A model generated the notes under the pieces. The model was not told the DNA's origin and did no database searches. It worked only from the letters and a program-made list of their open reading frames with translations. A stretch of DNA of 64,000 nucleotides from Coenobita brevimanus (taxonomy: Eukaryota > Arthropoda > Malacostraca > Decapoda > Coenobitidae), in assembly GCA_032717465.1 (NCBI GenBank), contig CM064697.1, positions 8,756,140 through 8,820,139 of the forward strand. Direction: 5' to 3'. A program made the position numbers and the translations under genes. Positions 10,048 to 22,040 of this stretch are shown here, in pieces. The number at the start of each line of letters is the position of its first letter. Position 1 is the stretch's first letter.

Positions 10048-10318
10048 GAGACAGTCCCCAAGCTGAATAAAATTATCTGATGATTGATTACTATAAAAGA
10101 AAAAGCACCACAGAGCAAATGATAAATGTGTTACGTTCACCGTTGCTTCATAGTAAAAAAAAACTCACAACAGAGCAAGTAATAAATAAAGACAGGGACA
10201 TAATTAAACTGTATACAGCAACAGAGCGTCCCCAACTTGTATAAAATCGTTTGATGATTGATTTAAAAAAAAGTCAGCACAGAGCAAGTGATAAATGTGT
10301 TATGATCAGTGTTATTTC
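10048..10318. repeat. Direct repeat, offset about 170 bp
   Basis: GTCCCCAAGCTGAATAAAAT..TGATGATTGATTA (from 10054) recurs as GTCCCCAACTTGTATAAAATC..TGATGATTGATT (from 10228). CAGAGCAAATGATAAATGTG (from 10111) recurs as CAGAGCAAGTGATAAATGTG (from 10280). A partial third copy of the latter is at about 10164. The GCTGAATAAAAT segment resembles the foldback family core, so the duplicated unit may have captured part of one. Confidence 0.65.
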
Positions 10319-10359
10319 ATTTGTACAATACTAACGACTACTACACTAGAACAATAGCA

Positions 10360-10560
10360 CATAGGCCCCTCCCCTCCCCCCCTCTCTCTCTCCACCAGCG
10401 GGCTCTACTATGGTGTATTAAGGCCTCCACGTCGGACCTCTCGCACTCCCTGAAATTAATAAAGTTTCCCCTCCTCACATCCTCCTATTTTCATTTTCTC
10501 CACTTCCTTCCATTTTCTAGGACAGCTTCTCAAAAAAGTACGTCTCTTTTTCACAACTCA
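10360..10560. other. C/T-leaning sequence without a gene
   Basis: Pyrimidine-leaning mixed sequence. No supported feature. Confidence 0.4.
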
Positions 10561-10574
10561 TCGTTCAGTAAAGG

Positions 10575-10745
10575 ATATTATTGTTTTAAACCTTCATACT
10601 TCCTACTTCCAAACGATTTTATTCGGCTTAAGAGAGACGTTTCGAAATGGAGGGGTTAGATGTAACCTATATTGATCCATTTTATACTTAGACTGAGGAA
10701 AATCGTCTGACTGGTAGCAAAAATAAAATATAATGGATGTCACCG
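10575..10745. mobile_element. TTAA-foldback family, inverted dimer
   Basis: The left arm has CTTCCAAACGATTTTATTCG and GCTTAAGAGAGACGTTTCGA, then AATGGAGGGGTTA. The right arm has GACTGAGGAAAATCGTCTGA and CTGGTAGCAAAAATAAAAT. The arms are inverted copies of one another around AGATGTAACCTATATTGAT. Outer ends are diverged. Confidence 0.65.
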
Positions 10746-10829
10746 TGATCAGGAAGTCAATGAACACTACATATTTTTCTTGAACAGATAATATGGAAAT
10801 TCTTAAGTTTTTCCTTTGGGTTTCTAAAA

Positions 10830-11235
10830 GTTATGTTAAGAAGAGGGGGAAGAGCTGGAGGGAGGAGGTGTTAAAGGAGGAAAAGTTAGACGGAGGATGA
10901 AGTAGATAAGGAAGAGTTATAAGGAGGAGGAAGTAGAGGAGGAAGAAAACGTTGTAAAAAAGGAGAAGAGGAAACAAAAGCTACGTAAACGAAAGAAAGA
11001 GGAAAACGTGTCAATGCTGGAAAAATGAAGCAAAAACGACAAAAGAAGAGGGTATAAGGAAACTTGGAAGAAGAGGAGGAGGAGGAAATGGAGAGGGCGT
11101 GGCAAGTGGTCAGTCAGAGGGGAGGAGCTTGAATGGGGAGTGAGGGGAGAGGGGGAGGAGATAGTGAGGGGAGAGAGGGAGAGGAGAGGAGGAGGGGGGA
11201 CGTGAGTGTAGAGGAGAAGGAAAAGAAACTGGGAA
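10830..11235. repeat. Polypurine block
   Basis: A/G-rich, with AGGAGGAGG and GGGGAGAGG words. Minus-strand frames are Ser/Pro/Leu/Phe artefacts. Confidence 0.75.
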
Positions 11236-11463
11236 GACACTGTTAGGAATGCAAAGCTGGGGACAAAATACCGTAGACTCTTATGTTATTCTCAGCTCCT
11301 AAGAAAGATGACAAAAATGAAATAGAAAAATAAACATCTAATTAAAATTCTATCAACAATATAAAACACGAATTACGACACGAAACACATGCAATCAACG
11401 TACTATATACCGTGCCATTAATCTCACCTTATTTATTAGCTGGGAATGAGGACTGGGAAAAAT

Positions 11464-11501
11464 GATGATGATGATAATGATGATGATGATCATGATGATA
11501 T
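11464..11501. repeat. (GAT)n microsatellite
   Basis: GAT triplets with one GATAAT and one GATCAT interruption. Confidence 0.9.
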
Positions 11502-11599
11502 AAAATTGACATCGGTAATACAGGAAAATGTACCCAACACTTATCATGCCCATCAGTCTTGGCCCTCCCACTCTCCCTCAGCTTTATCCCTTAAAACCA

Positions 11600-11757
11600 A
11601 CGATATATTTTGTTAATCCCCAGACGATTTCATTCAGCCTGGCATACACATTTTGAGTCTGAGGGCGGTTTATAAATTAATCAACACTTTTTTACCATCT
11701 AAGGGTTTCCAAAAAAAAAAAAAAAAAAATCGTCTGGTAGTAGCAAGAATAGTCTAC
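11600..11757. mobile_element. TTAA-foldback family, inverted dimer with A20 run
   Basis: Left core CCCCAGACGATTTCATTCAG, then a mixed centre, then a poly-A run at about 11710-11729 directly followed by AATCGTCTGGTAGTAGCAAG. The A-rich start of the right-arm core seems to have expanded into the poly-A. Confidence 0.6.
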
Positions 11758-12003
11758 ATTTAAAAACTACATCCGTGTGTTGAAATGGTTAACTATCTCA
11801 CTCAAGCCCCAGCTATCCCAAGTCCACATTATCCCAGCACACTGTCCCAACCCTCCGTTACCAATCCCAAGCGCCGCGAAGCCAAAGTCGAAGCCAGGCT
11901 TACAGAAACGGACGCAGGGTGTTTGGGGAAGGGGGAAGTGGGGGAGGGGGTATGGGATCAAGAGGCTTGGGACACTTTTATCTGGGGCGCCGGCGAGGGA
12001 CTT

Positions 12004-12006
<3 letters not shown>

Positions 12007-12075
<69 letters not shown>
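12007..12075. repeat. (GA)n microsatellite
   Basis: About 34 perfect GA units. Confidence 0.97.
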
Positions 12076-12076
<1 letters not shown>

Positions 12077-12720
12077 GTGAGCGGGAGGAGAGATAGTGAG
12101 TTCAGATATCAAGGAGAGCTAGGAGGCAAAAGCTGGATAGAACAAGAAATCCGCACAGACACGCACACATCTCTCAGGCAGACCTCTTCAATACGATAGC
12201 GCAAGAATAAACCACACAGACATCACAGCTAAGAATGTTCAGCTAGAAAATGCAGATACCTGAGTGCCCAGTTATCGTATATAAGATTAAATACTGCTTC
12301 GGAAATGATAAGAATAAAATAAAACGTGGCGTAAAAATGAGAAAAAAATAAAGAAACAGGAATAGGTATAAATTGTTCTGCCTTTATACCAACTTTGAAA
12401 GAACGGAAAAACAATAAATAATGTGTGTGTGAATCCTGGTAATCTATGTTTTTAATCACACACATTAAGCAAAATGACCATATCATTTATATTTCACCTC
12501 GTAAATATCTAACGCATCAAGTTCAGGTAAACACCTAATATTTTACTAGACATTTAAACGTGGGTATTCAAAATTTCACACCAATCAAGGAAATATAGTA
12601 TTCTCAAACTCCGAAAAATTATACAGCACTCAGCCGCTGTCCATCCCACTGCCGGACGTAGCGCTGGTGCCGCTGTGTTTACCTTTAGCCAATTACGGTA
12701 CGACAACTACCCAACACGGG
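12076..12720. other. Unique sequence, nothing recognised
   Basis: AT-rich to 12620, then a short GC-richer segment (CCGCTGTCCATCCCACTGCC) without an open frame or splice pair that I trust. Confidence 0.4.
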
Positions 12721-12895
12721 AGCTGGAAGAAGAGAGGTAAAGGAAGGAGTGAAAGGATTGGGAAGAGGAGAAAGTAAAAGAATTGGGAAGGGAAGAAAGT
12801 GGAGAGATGCTGTACAGGAACTGAAGAACGAGTGGAGAGACGAGGAAGACGCGAAAGCAGGGGGAGGGGAAAGATGGAAGGAAGAAGTGGAACAA
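12721..12895. repeat. Polypurine block
   Basis: A/G-rich GGAAGAGG and GAAGTGGA words. No gene. Confidence 0.6.
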
Positions 12896-13105
12896 TGGCC
12901 ATCTGATTATCAACACCCTAGGCCAGGCCTTTTGTCAAAATTCATCATCTCCATCCTCATGCCACATAAATCACTGCAATACGGCGATGTCTTCAAAGTA
13001 CCATATAAATCCACACCCTACCATACCAACTCCACACTCCTTTTAACACTGTACTATTGCCTACTCTCTTCACTGTGCCATTATCCACATCACTCAGATT
13101 ATATA

Positions 13106-13205
13106 TATATAGTCATGCTACCTTCAAATGGTTTTCAGTCAGTTTTGGTGAGACCTGTTGATGAAAAATTATACCAATAATTACTTCCTAGGGACGATAA
13201 AGTTA
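13106..13205. mobile_element. TTAA-foldback family, diverged left arm
   Basis: CATGCTACCTTCAAATGGTT, then TTCAGTCAGTTTTGG, follows the family order CTTGCTACC / CAGACGATTTTATTCAGCTT with many substitutions. The remainder is unclear. Confidence 0.35.
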
Positions 13206-13271
13206 AAACCACCTCCATGCTACTTCCCTGAATCTCTCTCTTTAGTATTAGGAAAACCATCAAGTGGGAGC

Positions 13272-13390
13272 CCTACCAACTTTAAAGACTGAACCCCCAA
13301 CCTAAGAGTCACAACTACCAACCCTGAAGTCAAACCCCTTAAACCCCAAAGTCAAACTCCCAGCCCTTTAGTCAGACCTTTCAAAACCCT
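13272..13390. repeat. Short degenerate repeat around CAAACCCC
   Basis: About five imperfect units of an AACCC..AAGTCAAAC phrase, 22-28 bp apart. Confidence 0.5.
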
Positions 13391-13499
13391 ACGGTATGAA
13401 TCTTCCCTGTTTCATGAAATCTACGGCGGTAATGATCTTCGATATTACGCAGTCAATTCTGTTTTCAGCAATCTACCAATCATGAACACTATTATTTCC

Positions 13500-14065
13500 T
13501 ATTCAAATGTCACATTCTCTCCCCGCACAACAAACTTTTCCCCGATCCACTGTCCCCACTTCCCAACTCTAAGAGCCTTTACCCCTTCCCTTAGTCACGA
13601 CCCTTGCATCATCCCCAAACTCCCATTCCCGTGTAACACCCTCCCCTTCCTTCACCCATGCTCCAGAATTCCGTTTCCTACCCTCAGATACCCTCCCCAT
13701 TCCTGAATCTCCCCCCTCCCCATTCCATGATACTCACAATTTCTACCTCCGACCCCTATCTCCCCAACCTAACATACCCCTCCCTCCCCCATTCACCCCC
13801 ACTGTTTCCCTCAATTTTAGTCTCTCCTGTCTTCTCTCTCTCCTTTCCTCAGTTATGAAATCTCTCCCTCTCTCGCCGCCTCCATATGTCACTCCCACTT
13901 TTCCCTTTCTACTGCATGTTCCTCCACCCCACTTCCTCCCCCCCCCCATCCCTCTAACAGCCCTCCAGTGTGTCTCAGATCCCCCCCCCTTCACCTAAAC
14001 TCTACTTCCCCTCCCCTCCTACACTCCCTTCCCCCCTCCCTTACTCTCCCCTCCCCTCTCCCCCC
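13500..14065. repeat. C/T-rich block
   Basis: Long pyrimidine-dominated block rich in CCCTCCCC and CCCACTTC words. Pro/Ser/Leu frames are artefacts. Confidence 0.7.
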
Positions 14066-14154
14066 CGTGACATAGCTGCTCCCATAAATCAAGCACCCTG
14101 GGGCGTAAAAATTAAACCTCAGTAGCTAGCTTGGGTGGCTGTACACTTGGCGCA

Positions 14155-14254
<100 letters not shown>

Positions 14255-14393
14255 TCAATCTGTGCAAGCGTTTGTTTTTTTGTGAGTCGGCTTTTTATGG
14301 CCATCTGGGAGTGTGTGTATATGTGTGGAGGTTGTATATTTAGGTATACATTTTCATCCCAAATTTGTTGTCCACCTAAATTTGTAAATATAT

Positions 14394-14510
<117 letters not shown>

Positions 14511-14596
14511 ACTTCAAGATAAGATAGCCCGTTTGCCAAACTTAGAAATGCAAGTTAGTTGGACAGAGATCGTACCAAACTCCTCTTAGTCAACTT

Positions 14597-14599
<3 letters not shown>

Positions 14600-14642
<43 letters not shown>
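14600..14642. repeat. (TC)n microsatellite
   Basis: Perfect TC tract of opposite strand sense to the GA tract 90 bp upstream. The two could pair as a long stem. Confidence 0.95.
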
Positions 14643-14644
<2 letters not shown>

Positions 14645-14905
14645 TCACTGTTTGCATACGCTCTCGTAAACATTAATGAAGGATGAATATTTTTTCTGAA
14701 TGCTTGTTATTCACTGTATAAGCGTAACTTGTAAACACTGGGTTGGTGATATTTAGTAATGTTTATCTTTAGGCTACAAATTACTTTTCTTTTTCAGCTG
14801 TCATATTACTGTACACTTCTACTTTTACAGGTTTGTCTTTTTATGCTATCTGTTTGAAGGGGCTGAGTCGTTGATGAGAGGGATAGAAGTGCCTGGAGGT
14901 GAGAC

Positions 14906-14954
14906 TGATAGATAGATAGATAGACAGATAGATAAATAGATAGACAGATATAGA
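14906..14954. repeat. (GATA)n microsatellite
   Basis: GATA units with GACA and AATA interruptions. Confidence 0.9.
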
Positions 14955-15051
14955 CAAAATGATAGACATGATTATGAAGAGAAAGGCAGGTGTGAAGGGA
15001 CAAAACTGATGAGATTCCTGTTTTCAGCCCTCCTGTCACCTGGTTTATACA

Positions 15052-15660
<609 letters not shown>

Positions 15661-15664
15661 TATT

Positions 15665-15930
15665 GTCGAATTCCTCAATATTCTCAGTCTCTTCTACTCT
15701 CTCCTTCTCCTACTGTACTTTCACTCTTCTCCCTCCTACTTTATTATTAGTCCCTCCCCTTAGGCATGTTTTCCCTCCCCAGCCTTGCCTCTTCCACTGC
15801 TGTCACTCCCCATCCTTTTCACTCTCCACTTTATCCATTTTCCATATCCAACATTTTGGAATGGTACTCACTATCCATCCCTTCCATCCTCAGCCCTCTC
15901 CCACTCCCCTCTTTTCTATAACCATCATGA
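15665..15930. repeat. Polypyrimidine block
   Basis: C/T-rich. It switches to purine-rich on the same strand near 15935. Confidence 0.65.
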
Positions 15931-16435
15931 GGAGGGGATGAGGGAGAGTTATTGAAGGGAGGGGATGGAAGGAGCGCCGAGGGGAGGGGAGAGGAGGTGA
16001 CAAAAGAGGAAGAGAGAGAAGGGCATGGGAGGGGCATGAATTGGAAGAAGGGGAAAGGAAAGGGGAAGGGAAGAGAAATAGGAAGGGATAGGAAGGGAAG
16101 GGAATGGAAAGGAAGGGAAGAAGTGAGGGTCAGGTCGGAATATGGAAAAAGAAAAGGGAAGGAGAGGCGAGGAGCACAGGTTAAGACGGGGATGTGAAAG
16201 AAAAGGTGATGGGGAAGGGGAAGGGGAGCAAGGATCAAGAAGGGATTAGGGAGGGGGAGAGAGATGGCAGGGGTGGGGTGTTAAGGGGAGTAGGTGGAGG
16301 ATGGTAGGGGGTGGAGTGTTAAAGAAAGGGGGTGGAGGATGGTAGGGGGTGGGGTGTTAAGGAGAGTGGGTGGAGGATGGTAGGGGGTGGAGTGTTAAGG
16401 GGAGGGAAGACGGCGAGGGGTGAAGGTGGGGTCAT
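15931..16435. repeat. Polypurine block
   Basis: G/A-rich with AAGGGAAGGG and GGGGAAGG words. The 38-bp minisatellite listed separately is inside it. Confidence 0.75.
16294..16407 (+). repeat. 38-bp minisatellite, 3 copies
   Basis: Units starting GTGGAGGATGGTAGGGGGTG begin at 16294, 16332 and 16370, with only a few differences in the TTAAGGGGAG tail. A partial unit precedes them. It is strongly G-rich and potentially quadruplex-forming. Confidence 0.85.
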
Positions 16436-16518
16436 GGGGTAAACCAGTCACGTCCTTCCGACCTCGATACCGATCATCAATCAAGGCCAGAACAGACTCC
16501 CCCCCCCCCTTACTGATC

Positions 16519-16540
16519 TCTCTCTCTCTCTCTCTCTCTC
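16519..16540. repeat. (TC)n microsatellite
   Basis: About 11 perfect units after a C run. Confidence 0.9.
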
Positions 16541-17033
16541 ACAAGAATAGTGTATGCTATATTTCTTTTCCTACAACTCTATCACGTTTCTCTTTCCTAC
16601 TCTAGTTAAATGTTTTCAAATCCTGTTCCTCTGCATCCCATCAACACTACTTCGTTTATTATTAATCTTCCAGTTTCTGTTCAGCTTAGGAATGAACCAC
16701 AAAACCAGTGGGTTTTAACTAATTTCATCCCACAACATACAAATTCCAACCAACGAGAAACGGGAAAAAAAGCATAATAGCCTTGTAATAATAATGAAAT
16801 CGAAGAAATAAAGGCTTGAATATTGAGCAGATAGATATATAACTTTTATTTCAATAGACACTACGTTGGTATTCCTAAATTTGTTCTTTCCTCTCCTGTT
16901 TTCGATCCTACCCATCTCACTGATAAGTGGGAAACAGGATGAGTGTAATGATAACGATAATTTTGATAACATTTAATTCCACGGTGAATCATCATAATTC
17001 TGCCCACCACCAACACCAATAATATCACCACTC

Positions 17034-17039
<6 letters not shown>

Positions 17040-17066
<27 letters not shown>
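17040..17066. repeat. Poly(A), about 28 nt
   Basis: Perfect A run followed by GAGAGAGAAAG. No retroelement body is visible immediately upstream. Confidence 0.9.
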
Positions 17067-17069
<3 letters not shown>

Positions 17070-17139
17070 AGAGAAAGAAAAATCGAAAGTGAAAAAGAAG
17101 GAAATAAAAACAGAGCATCCATTCAAGCCGTCTACAAGC

Positions 17140-17772
17140 CTGGGTCTTGGAACTTCCCGAGGGGACTCAAACTTTTGGTAATCCGTAGTACTAGCAGGCG
17201 CAAAGTACCCGGGATTAATGTTTTGGTCTTTCTGTAACCAAGACGACGTGACGTTTCGAATCCCCTATAGTTTGCGGCGGTGACGGCAGATGGCGGGGGC
17301 GTCAGTGTGGCCGAGAGTCGCTAGTGCCGGTCCTACTAGCCATCCATCTCCCTTCAAAAATATTTTCCTTTTCGCTCACCTTCCCTCCTTCCCCCTTCCT
17401 TCCCTTCACCATCTATTTCCCAGCAGCCTTTCTACGTGTTCCTCTCCCTTCCTCTCCTCCTCTTCCCCTCGTGAATGGTTTTGGAAATGCCGGGAGAGGA
17501 ATATCTGGGATGCCGTGAGCCAGCGTGCGTGCCCGAGCGAGAGGAGGGAGCAAGGGAGACGAGCCATGTTGTCGCTGGTGGGGGAGACACAAGCGGACCG
17601 GGGAAGTTGGGGATATCTTCCAGCTCTTCCCCACGTCCTTCCCTGAGCACCCTCGTTCCCCCTCTCTAATGTGGTGCTTCGAAGACTTATCCGTGCCTTA
17701 GAAAAATACCTGGTGGGTGCTCTCTCCGGTCCCCGCTGCCGCTCGCCCCTAGTGTTTACGGCGCAGGTGAGT
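17140..17772 (+). promoter_or_regulatory. CpG-rich island with splice donor; candidate promoter or first exon
   Basis: CpG is frequent here and rare in flanking DNA (clusters at 17220-17320, 17500-17560, 17660-17770). GCGCAG|GTGAGT, a consensus 5' splice site, lies at 17761-17772. A GGCAGATGGCGG motif lies at 17284-17295, and CCGGAAGATGGCTGCC just downstream at 17819-17834 combines ETS-like (CCGGAAG) and YY1-like (AAGATGGC) motifs typical of animal core promoters. An unspliced frame before the donor (17671-17766) is open but has no ATG. I infer a promoter/first exon on the plus strand; family and gene are unknown. It could be an isolated CpG island or a chance donor. Confidence 0.35.
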
Positions 17773-18690
17773 CAAGCCGCCGGCGGTGGGGGCAGGCACA
17801 GGCTTATTTTGGCCGCGCCGGAAGATGGCTGCCCGTCCCTCTCTCATCTTCCTTCACATTTATCATCTTCCTCCTGCCTCCTATTTACTTCCTTTCAGCT
17901 TTTCCTCGCGTATTGAATACCTAACATTTTATCCTTCCCTACAAAACACCTTACCTTCTACCATTTGTTTTTGGCCATTGATTTCTACCTTCAATCTGTG
18001 CGTTCTTTTTACTTTTGAGGTTATTGTACATATCATCATATGAGCATAAAAATCGCGTAAAGAATCATGCGTTTTTTCGGACGCGACTTTGTTAGCCAAA
18101 CACATAATTATCGGACATTCTGTCAATCATACACACATTGTCACTCCCCAAACTTCACACAAATTTATAATACAATCTTACAAAACAGCTTCTTGGCTCA
18201 TATAATCAAATAATTTCAAGTGTACACATACAAACATAAATACACATATATATACACATAATCTGTTCCATCTGCAGCAAGGAATAATTAAAAAAATAAA
18301 CAAGTAAAAAAATACATCCCACACATACATATTATAATCCTGGTTTCATCTGCTGCGAGGAAAAATAAAAAAAAATAATTCTGACACATTCAGCAAAGCT
18401 CACTCAGTGATAAATTTATGCAGATTCGTTTCATAAGCAACTATTTTACATTAACAGCAGAACTCATATTTCAAACCTGTACAGGAAGACCCGATCACAC
18501 GTGTATGCAAGCGAATATAGTTATATATCATCTCTACGTAGACAATAATACAAAACGCTGACATTTCCTAGAGCAAGAAGAAGACCGTATCACTCGCACA
18601 GATGCACATAATTATCCAAGTTACATCGGAAACCGTACATTAAAACTGCTTTAATTTCCCACAGATGTAAGAAGCTCGCCCGACACGATA
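17773..18690. other. Unique sequence, nothing further recognised
   Basis: GC-rich to about 17860 (tail of the island), then AT-rich, with a weak echo around 18290 and 18350 (TGCTGCGAGGAAAAATAA / TGCAGCAAGGAATAATTA, about 60 bp apart). Confidence 0.4.
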
Positions 18691-18779
18691 AATTTAAGGC
18701 TGTGACGTGCAGGTAAATGATTTTGAGTCATAAATATAACCTGAACATGGAGATGGAGGCTGGTCGGTGGAAAATATCT

Positions 18780-19140
18780 GGCTCTGGCTAATATAAAACA
18801 CACGGAATTTAAAAGGTGTGATTTGTGCTTCCAGACCGCGAATGATGGAAAACATGGCCTATTTCATTTTTTCCCTTTTTCCTGTGATGAAACCTGAGAT
18901 TCTATGGATCTTCCGGTAAAAAACACCAACTCTGAGGACGTTCCAAAGAAAAATGACATCTTTAAGGACGAATCCTGGTGAAAAACATACTCTTTCGTGG
19001 GGTAGTCCGGTGAAAACCATGGTCATTTCAAGGCTCCACCGGCGGGGAAAAAATGTCTACGGGGATACCGATGAAAATCATGAGAAAAACATGATCTATC
19101 ATTAGGCCTTCCGGTCAATAACATGGTAAAAATTTGAGGG
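18780..19140 (+). repeat. Highly degenerate minisatellite, period about 31 bp
   Basis: The phrase TCCGGTGAAAAACATG followed by TCTTTAAGGACG varies but recurs about ten times (18846, 18910, 18945, 18970, 18998, 19035, 19065, 19105 and others). Unit lengths are 28-42 bp. Divergence is high, so it is recognisable by order of words rather than identity. Confidence 0.6.
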
Positions 19141-19154
19141 GGGATTCCCAACTT

Positions 19155-19180
19155 GGATTTTTTTTTTTTTTTTTTTTTTT
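19155..19180. repeat. Poly(T), about 26 nt
   Basis: Perfect T run followed by a G-rich GGGGATGGGGGTGGGGG, which creates spurious poly-Phe/Gly frames. Confidence 0.9.
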
Positions 19181-19639
19181 TGGGGATGGGGGTGGGGGAG
19201 AGAGGTGTTCACTAGAAAACACAATTTTTCACGAAAGGATGTCGCTGAAGAAAATAATATATACCGCACATATATCACTGGCGGGGAAAAAAAAAAAAAT
19301 CCAGATTTTGAGGCCACGCACGTCAGATGTCCCGTGACGAAGCCGAATATAAACAGAAATTTCTTTGATACTGAGGAACTAAATTTACCTCGCCGCCAAG
19401 ACATGCTAAGTCGTAAATCCTCCGCCATCCTCCTCGGCCGATCTGATTGTAAATTACGAGGCTCTTAGTGCTTATAAGTAAAAAAAAAATAATAATAAGA
19501 TGATAAACACATAAATCGCGTGCTGTACATTCTATATATTTTGGACGGCTGGGAGAAGAATTTAATGGCTAATTTATTTTTCGATTATTCCATTTACCTT
19601 ATAAACATCGGAATTCAAAAATTTAATCTGTATACATCC

Positions 19640-19925
19640 ATTGTTTTCTTTTCTTTTTCTTTCTACGTTGTCTTTTTTGATACTGCTCCATACATCAATT
19701 TTTTTCCTGTTTTCCTATACATATTTTTCGCTTAATCTATACATTCATTTTTTGCATTCTTCATACATTATATTTTTTCTCCATACATCCATATTTTCTA
19801 TTTCAACAAACATTCATTTTTCTATATATTCATGTATTCATATTTTCTTCCTCCATATATACACTTTTTTCTCCATGCATCAATATCCCCTCTTCTCTCT
19901 CTCTCTCTCTCTCTCTCCATCCATT
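19640..19925 (+). repeat. Degenerate T-rich repeat, period about 27 bp
   Basis: CATACATCCATTTTTTCTCC-like units recur roughly every 25-30 bp about nine times and end in a short (TC)n at 19896-19917. Confidence 0.55.
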
Positions 19926-20119
19926 TTTCTCTACATTCTTTTCTTTTCCTCCCTGTCTATTTTTGTATTTCCTCATAAGTCGATTTAACATTTTTTACAC
20001 ATAACCATTTTCTCTTTTAATCTTTGTATCTACTTTTTCTCTCTCCCTAAACATCGATTTTCTTTCATATATCGATTTTATCTGCTGACAGATTCGCTTA
20101 TTCTTTTTCTCCACTGATC

Positions 20120-20925
20120 AGTCTTTTTCCTCACTATCCATAACATTTCTCTCTCTCTCTCTCTCTCTCTGCACCCATATTTCACAAATAATTATAATTT
20201 GTTGCAATGCTCCCTCACGCACAAGATCCGTAGAAAAAAAAAAAATCGTTCCTTTCTTCTCAGTGTTTGTGATGGATTCTGAATCATCTTTACCTTTACC
20301 CATAACTCCATGTTCTTAAAAATTTACTCATAATTCAGCTTTTACTTAATTTTCGCGTTGAATTCTGTAAATTTTAATCATATCTACATTTTAAACAAAT
20401 TTTCACATATATATTTTTTTAAACGATGAGTTCTACGCCTTCTAAATTTCACTCAGAAGTCTGTCTAATTAATTTTGCACGGATTTCTGTCCTCACATTT
20501 TCAAGCACTGCTCTCATGCTTATTTCCTAGGAGACTGATTTATGTGTCCTTATTTTCTGCGTATAACATCTTCTCAATCTTCGCAGTGTCTTCTACTGTC
20601 TCTTAAATTTTACTCAAGATAATTTCCGCTTACACATATTATATCATTTTTTGTGGCCTGTTTCTGGTGATGTGTGTGAAATATTTACTGACGTTTTTGC
20701 AATCAGTCTTTTCCGTATGTTGATCAGCTGCAAATACCGTCAGTTTTTCTTTAAATCATATTTAGTTTCTGTTTCAAAAAATCATCCGTCTCAACAGTCT
20801 CAGCTTTTCACTGTACGAAGTTGAAATCTCCTTCCTAATATCTGAAAAAAAAAAGAAAAAAAAATCCCCGGAGGGTGTTAGAAAAAAAAACAAAAAAAAC
20901 ATTCGTAATAATCGCACAACAAGGA
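20120..20925. other. AT-rich unique sequence with a short (TC)n
   Basis: TC tract at about 20149-20170. Otherwise AT-rich with A-rich runs at 20845-20900. No gene seen. Confidence 0.4.
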
Positions 20926-22040
20926 AAATACCGCACATGTAACACCCACTTTTTATTAATATAACACCAAGGCACAGGTGTCTGTCTGGTATTAATATAA
21001 CACCACACTGCATTTTTTTGTCTGGAAGTATGGAGTAACACTGGATCGTAATTTAATGTTCTGTACTACACCAGCATCACATCACAATATTCCGCTTGGT
21101 ATTAATGTTAAAACCCGATCATTTTAATACAGTCCTGGGTTTATGTAACATCGAATTAGTATTTTCTGTACACTGCTTATACAACATTAGATTACAGTAT
21201 TTTTTGTACACTATATATATGCCTTGGATAACATTAACACGTTCAGCAGTACAATAACACCAGATCACATTATCTTGTTCATTAATAACACCAGATCATG
21301 TCATTATTATTCGGTATCAGTATTACACCAGAATGATTTTTTTTTTTTTTTCGGTATTAAAGCAACACCAGGGCCCATATTCTCGTAGGGTAAGAACACT
21401 CCCTAGCACCTCTGCCTTACCGATTTATTCTGAGATACAGTTCGTTAATACCCTTCTGTACGAGATTTATGTAGCGTATGGCGATTCTTGAAAGATTTAC
21501 ATAACACAGTAATAAACAGTAGTAAGCAATAAGCAAATTAAATCGCTTAGGAAAAGGCGTTAGGGAGCTCCCTTAACAGACGAGAATAAGGACCCTGATC
21601 AAATTAATTCTGTACCGGTGATGAGAGTTAAATCAAAATACATTATTACTGTGTGGTATTATTACAACACATGTTATTATTTGTTCGGCAGTAAAGTAAC
21701 ACCAGATCACATTTTCTATTCGGTGTCAATTTAGCACCAAATTGCGTTTTTATTTTTATTTTTCCTTCAGTGGCAATAAAACACCGGAGCATTATTTTTC
21801 CTGTTTAGCAATAAAGGAACACCAGAACACACACTTGGGGTCGTTATCAATTTCTCTTCAGTATCAGTATAAAACCTGAGAACAATTTTCTCCCGTAACA
21901 ATACCTGATGACTCCAGATTACATTTTTTTTTCTATTCGATATCAATATAGTAGATCACGATAATTTCTACGCTAATAACACAAGGGACACCAGATCACA
22001 CTTTTCCGTTCGATTATTTCCTTTGGTATCATCTCCACGC
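20925..22040 (+). repeat. Degenerate tandem array, unit about 35-45 bp
   Basis: The phrase TCGGTATTAATATAACACCA, followed by GATCACATTTTTTTGT, recurs some twenty times (for example 20955, 20990, 21248, 21284, 21315, 21355, 21700, 21735, 21985). Units vary in length and are heavily diverged. Two inverted-repeat elements sit in or at the edge of this array, each abutting an ACACCAG- or ACGCCAG-type unit end. Confidence 0.65.
21371..21598 (+). mobile_element. MITE-like element with CAGGGCC termini, copy 1
   Basis: The left end CAGGGCCCATATTCTCG continues GGTAAG..CTCCCTAGCACC. The right end GGCGTTAGGGAGCTCCC leads to GACGAGAATAAGGACCCTG. These form about 40-bp imperfect terminal inverted repeats around a roughly 150-bp interior (GCGTATGGCGATTCTTGAAAG, ATTTACATAACACAG). 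No transposase. Flanks show no clear 8-bp target duplication. Superfamily is uncertain: hAT-like by the CAGGG ends only. Confidence 0.75.

Noticed and set aside
17040..17066. Poly(A) as the tail of a retroposed gene or LINE
   Set aside because: The upstream sequence shows no ORF, polyadenylation signal or target duplication that I can see.
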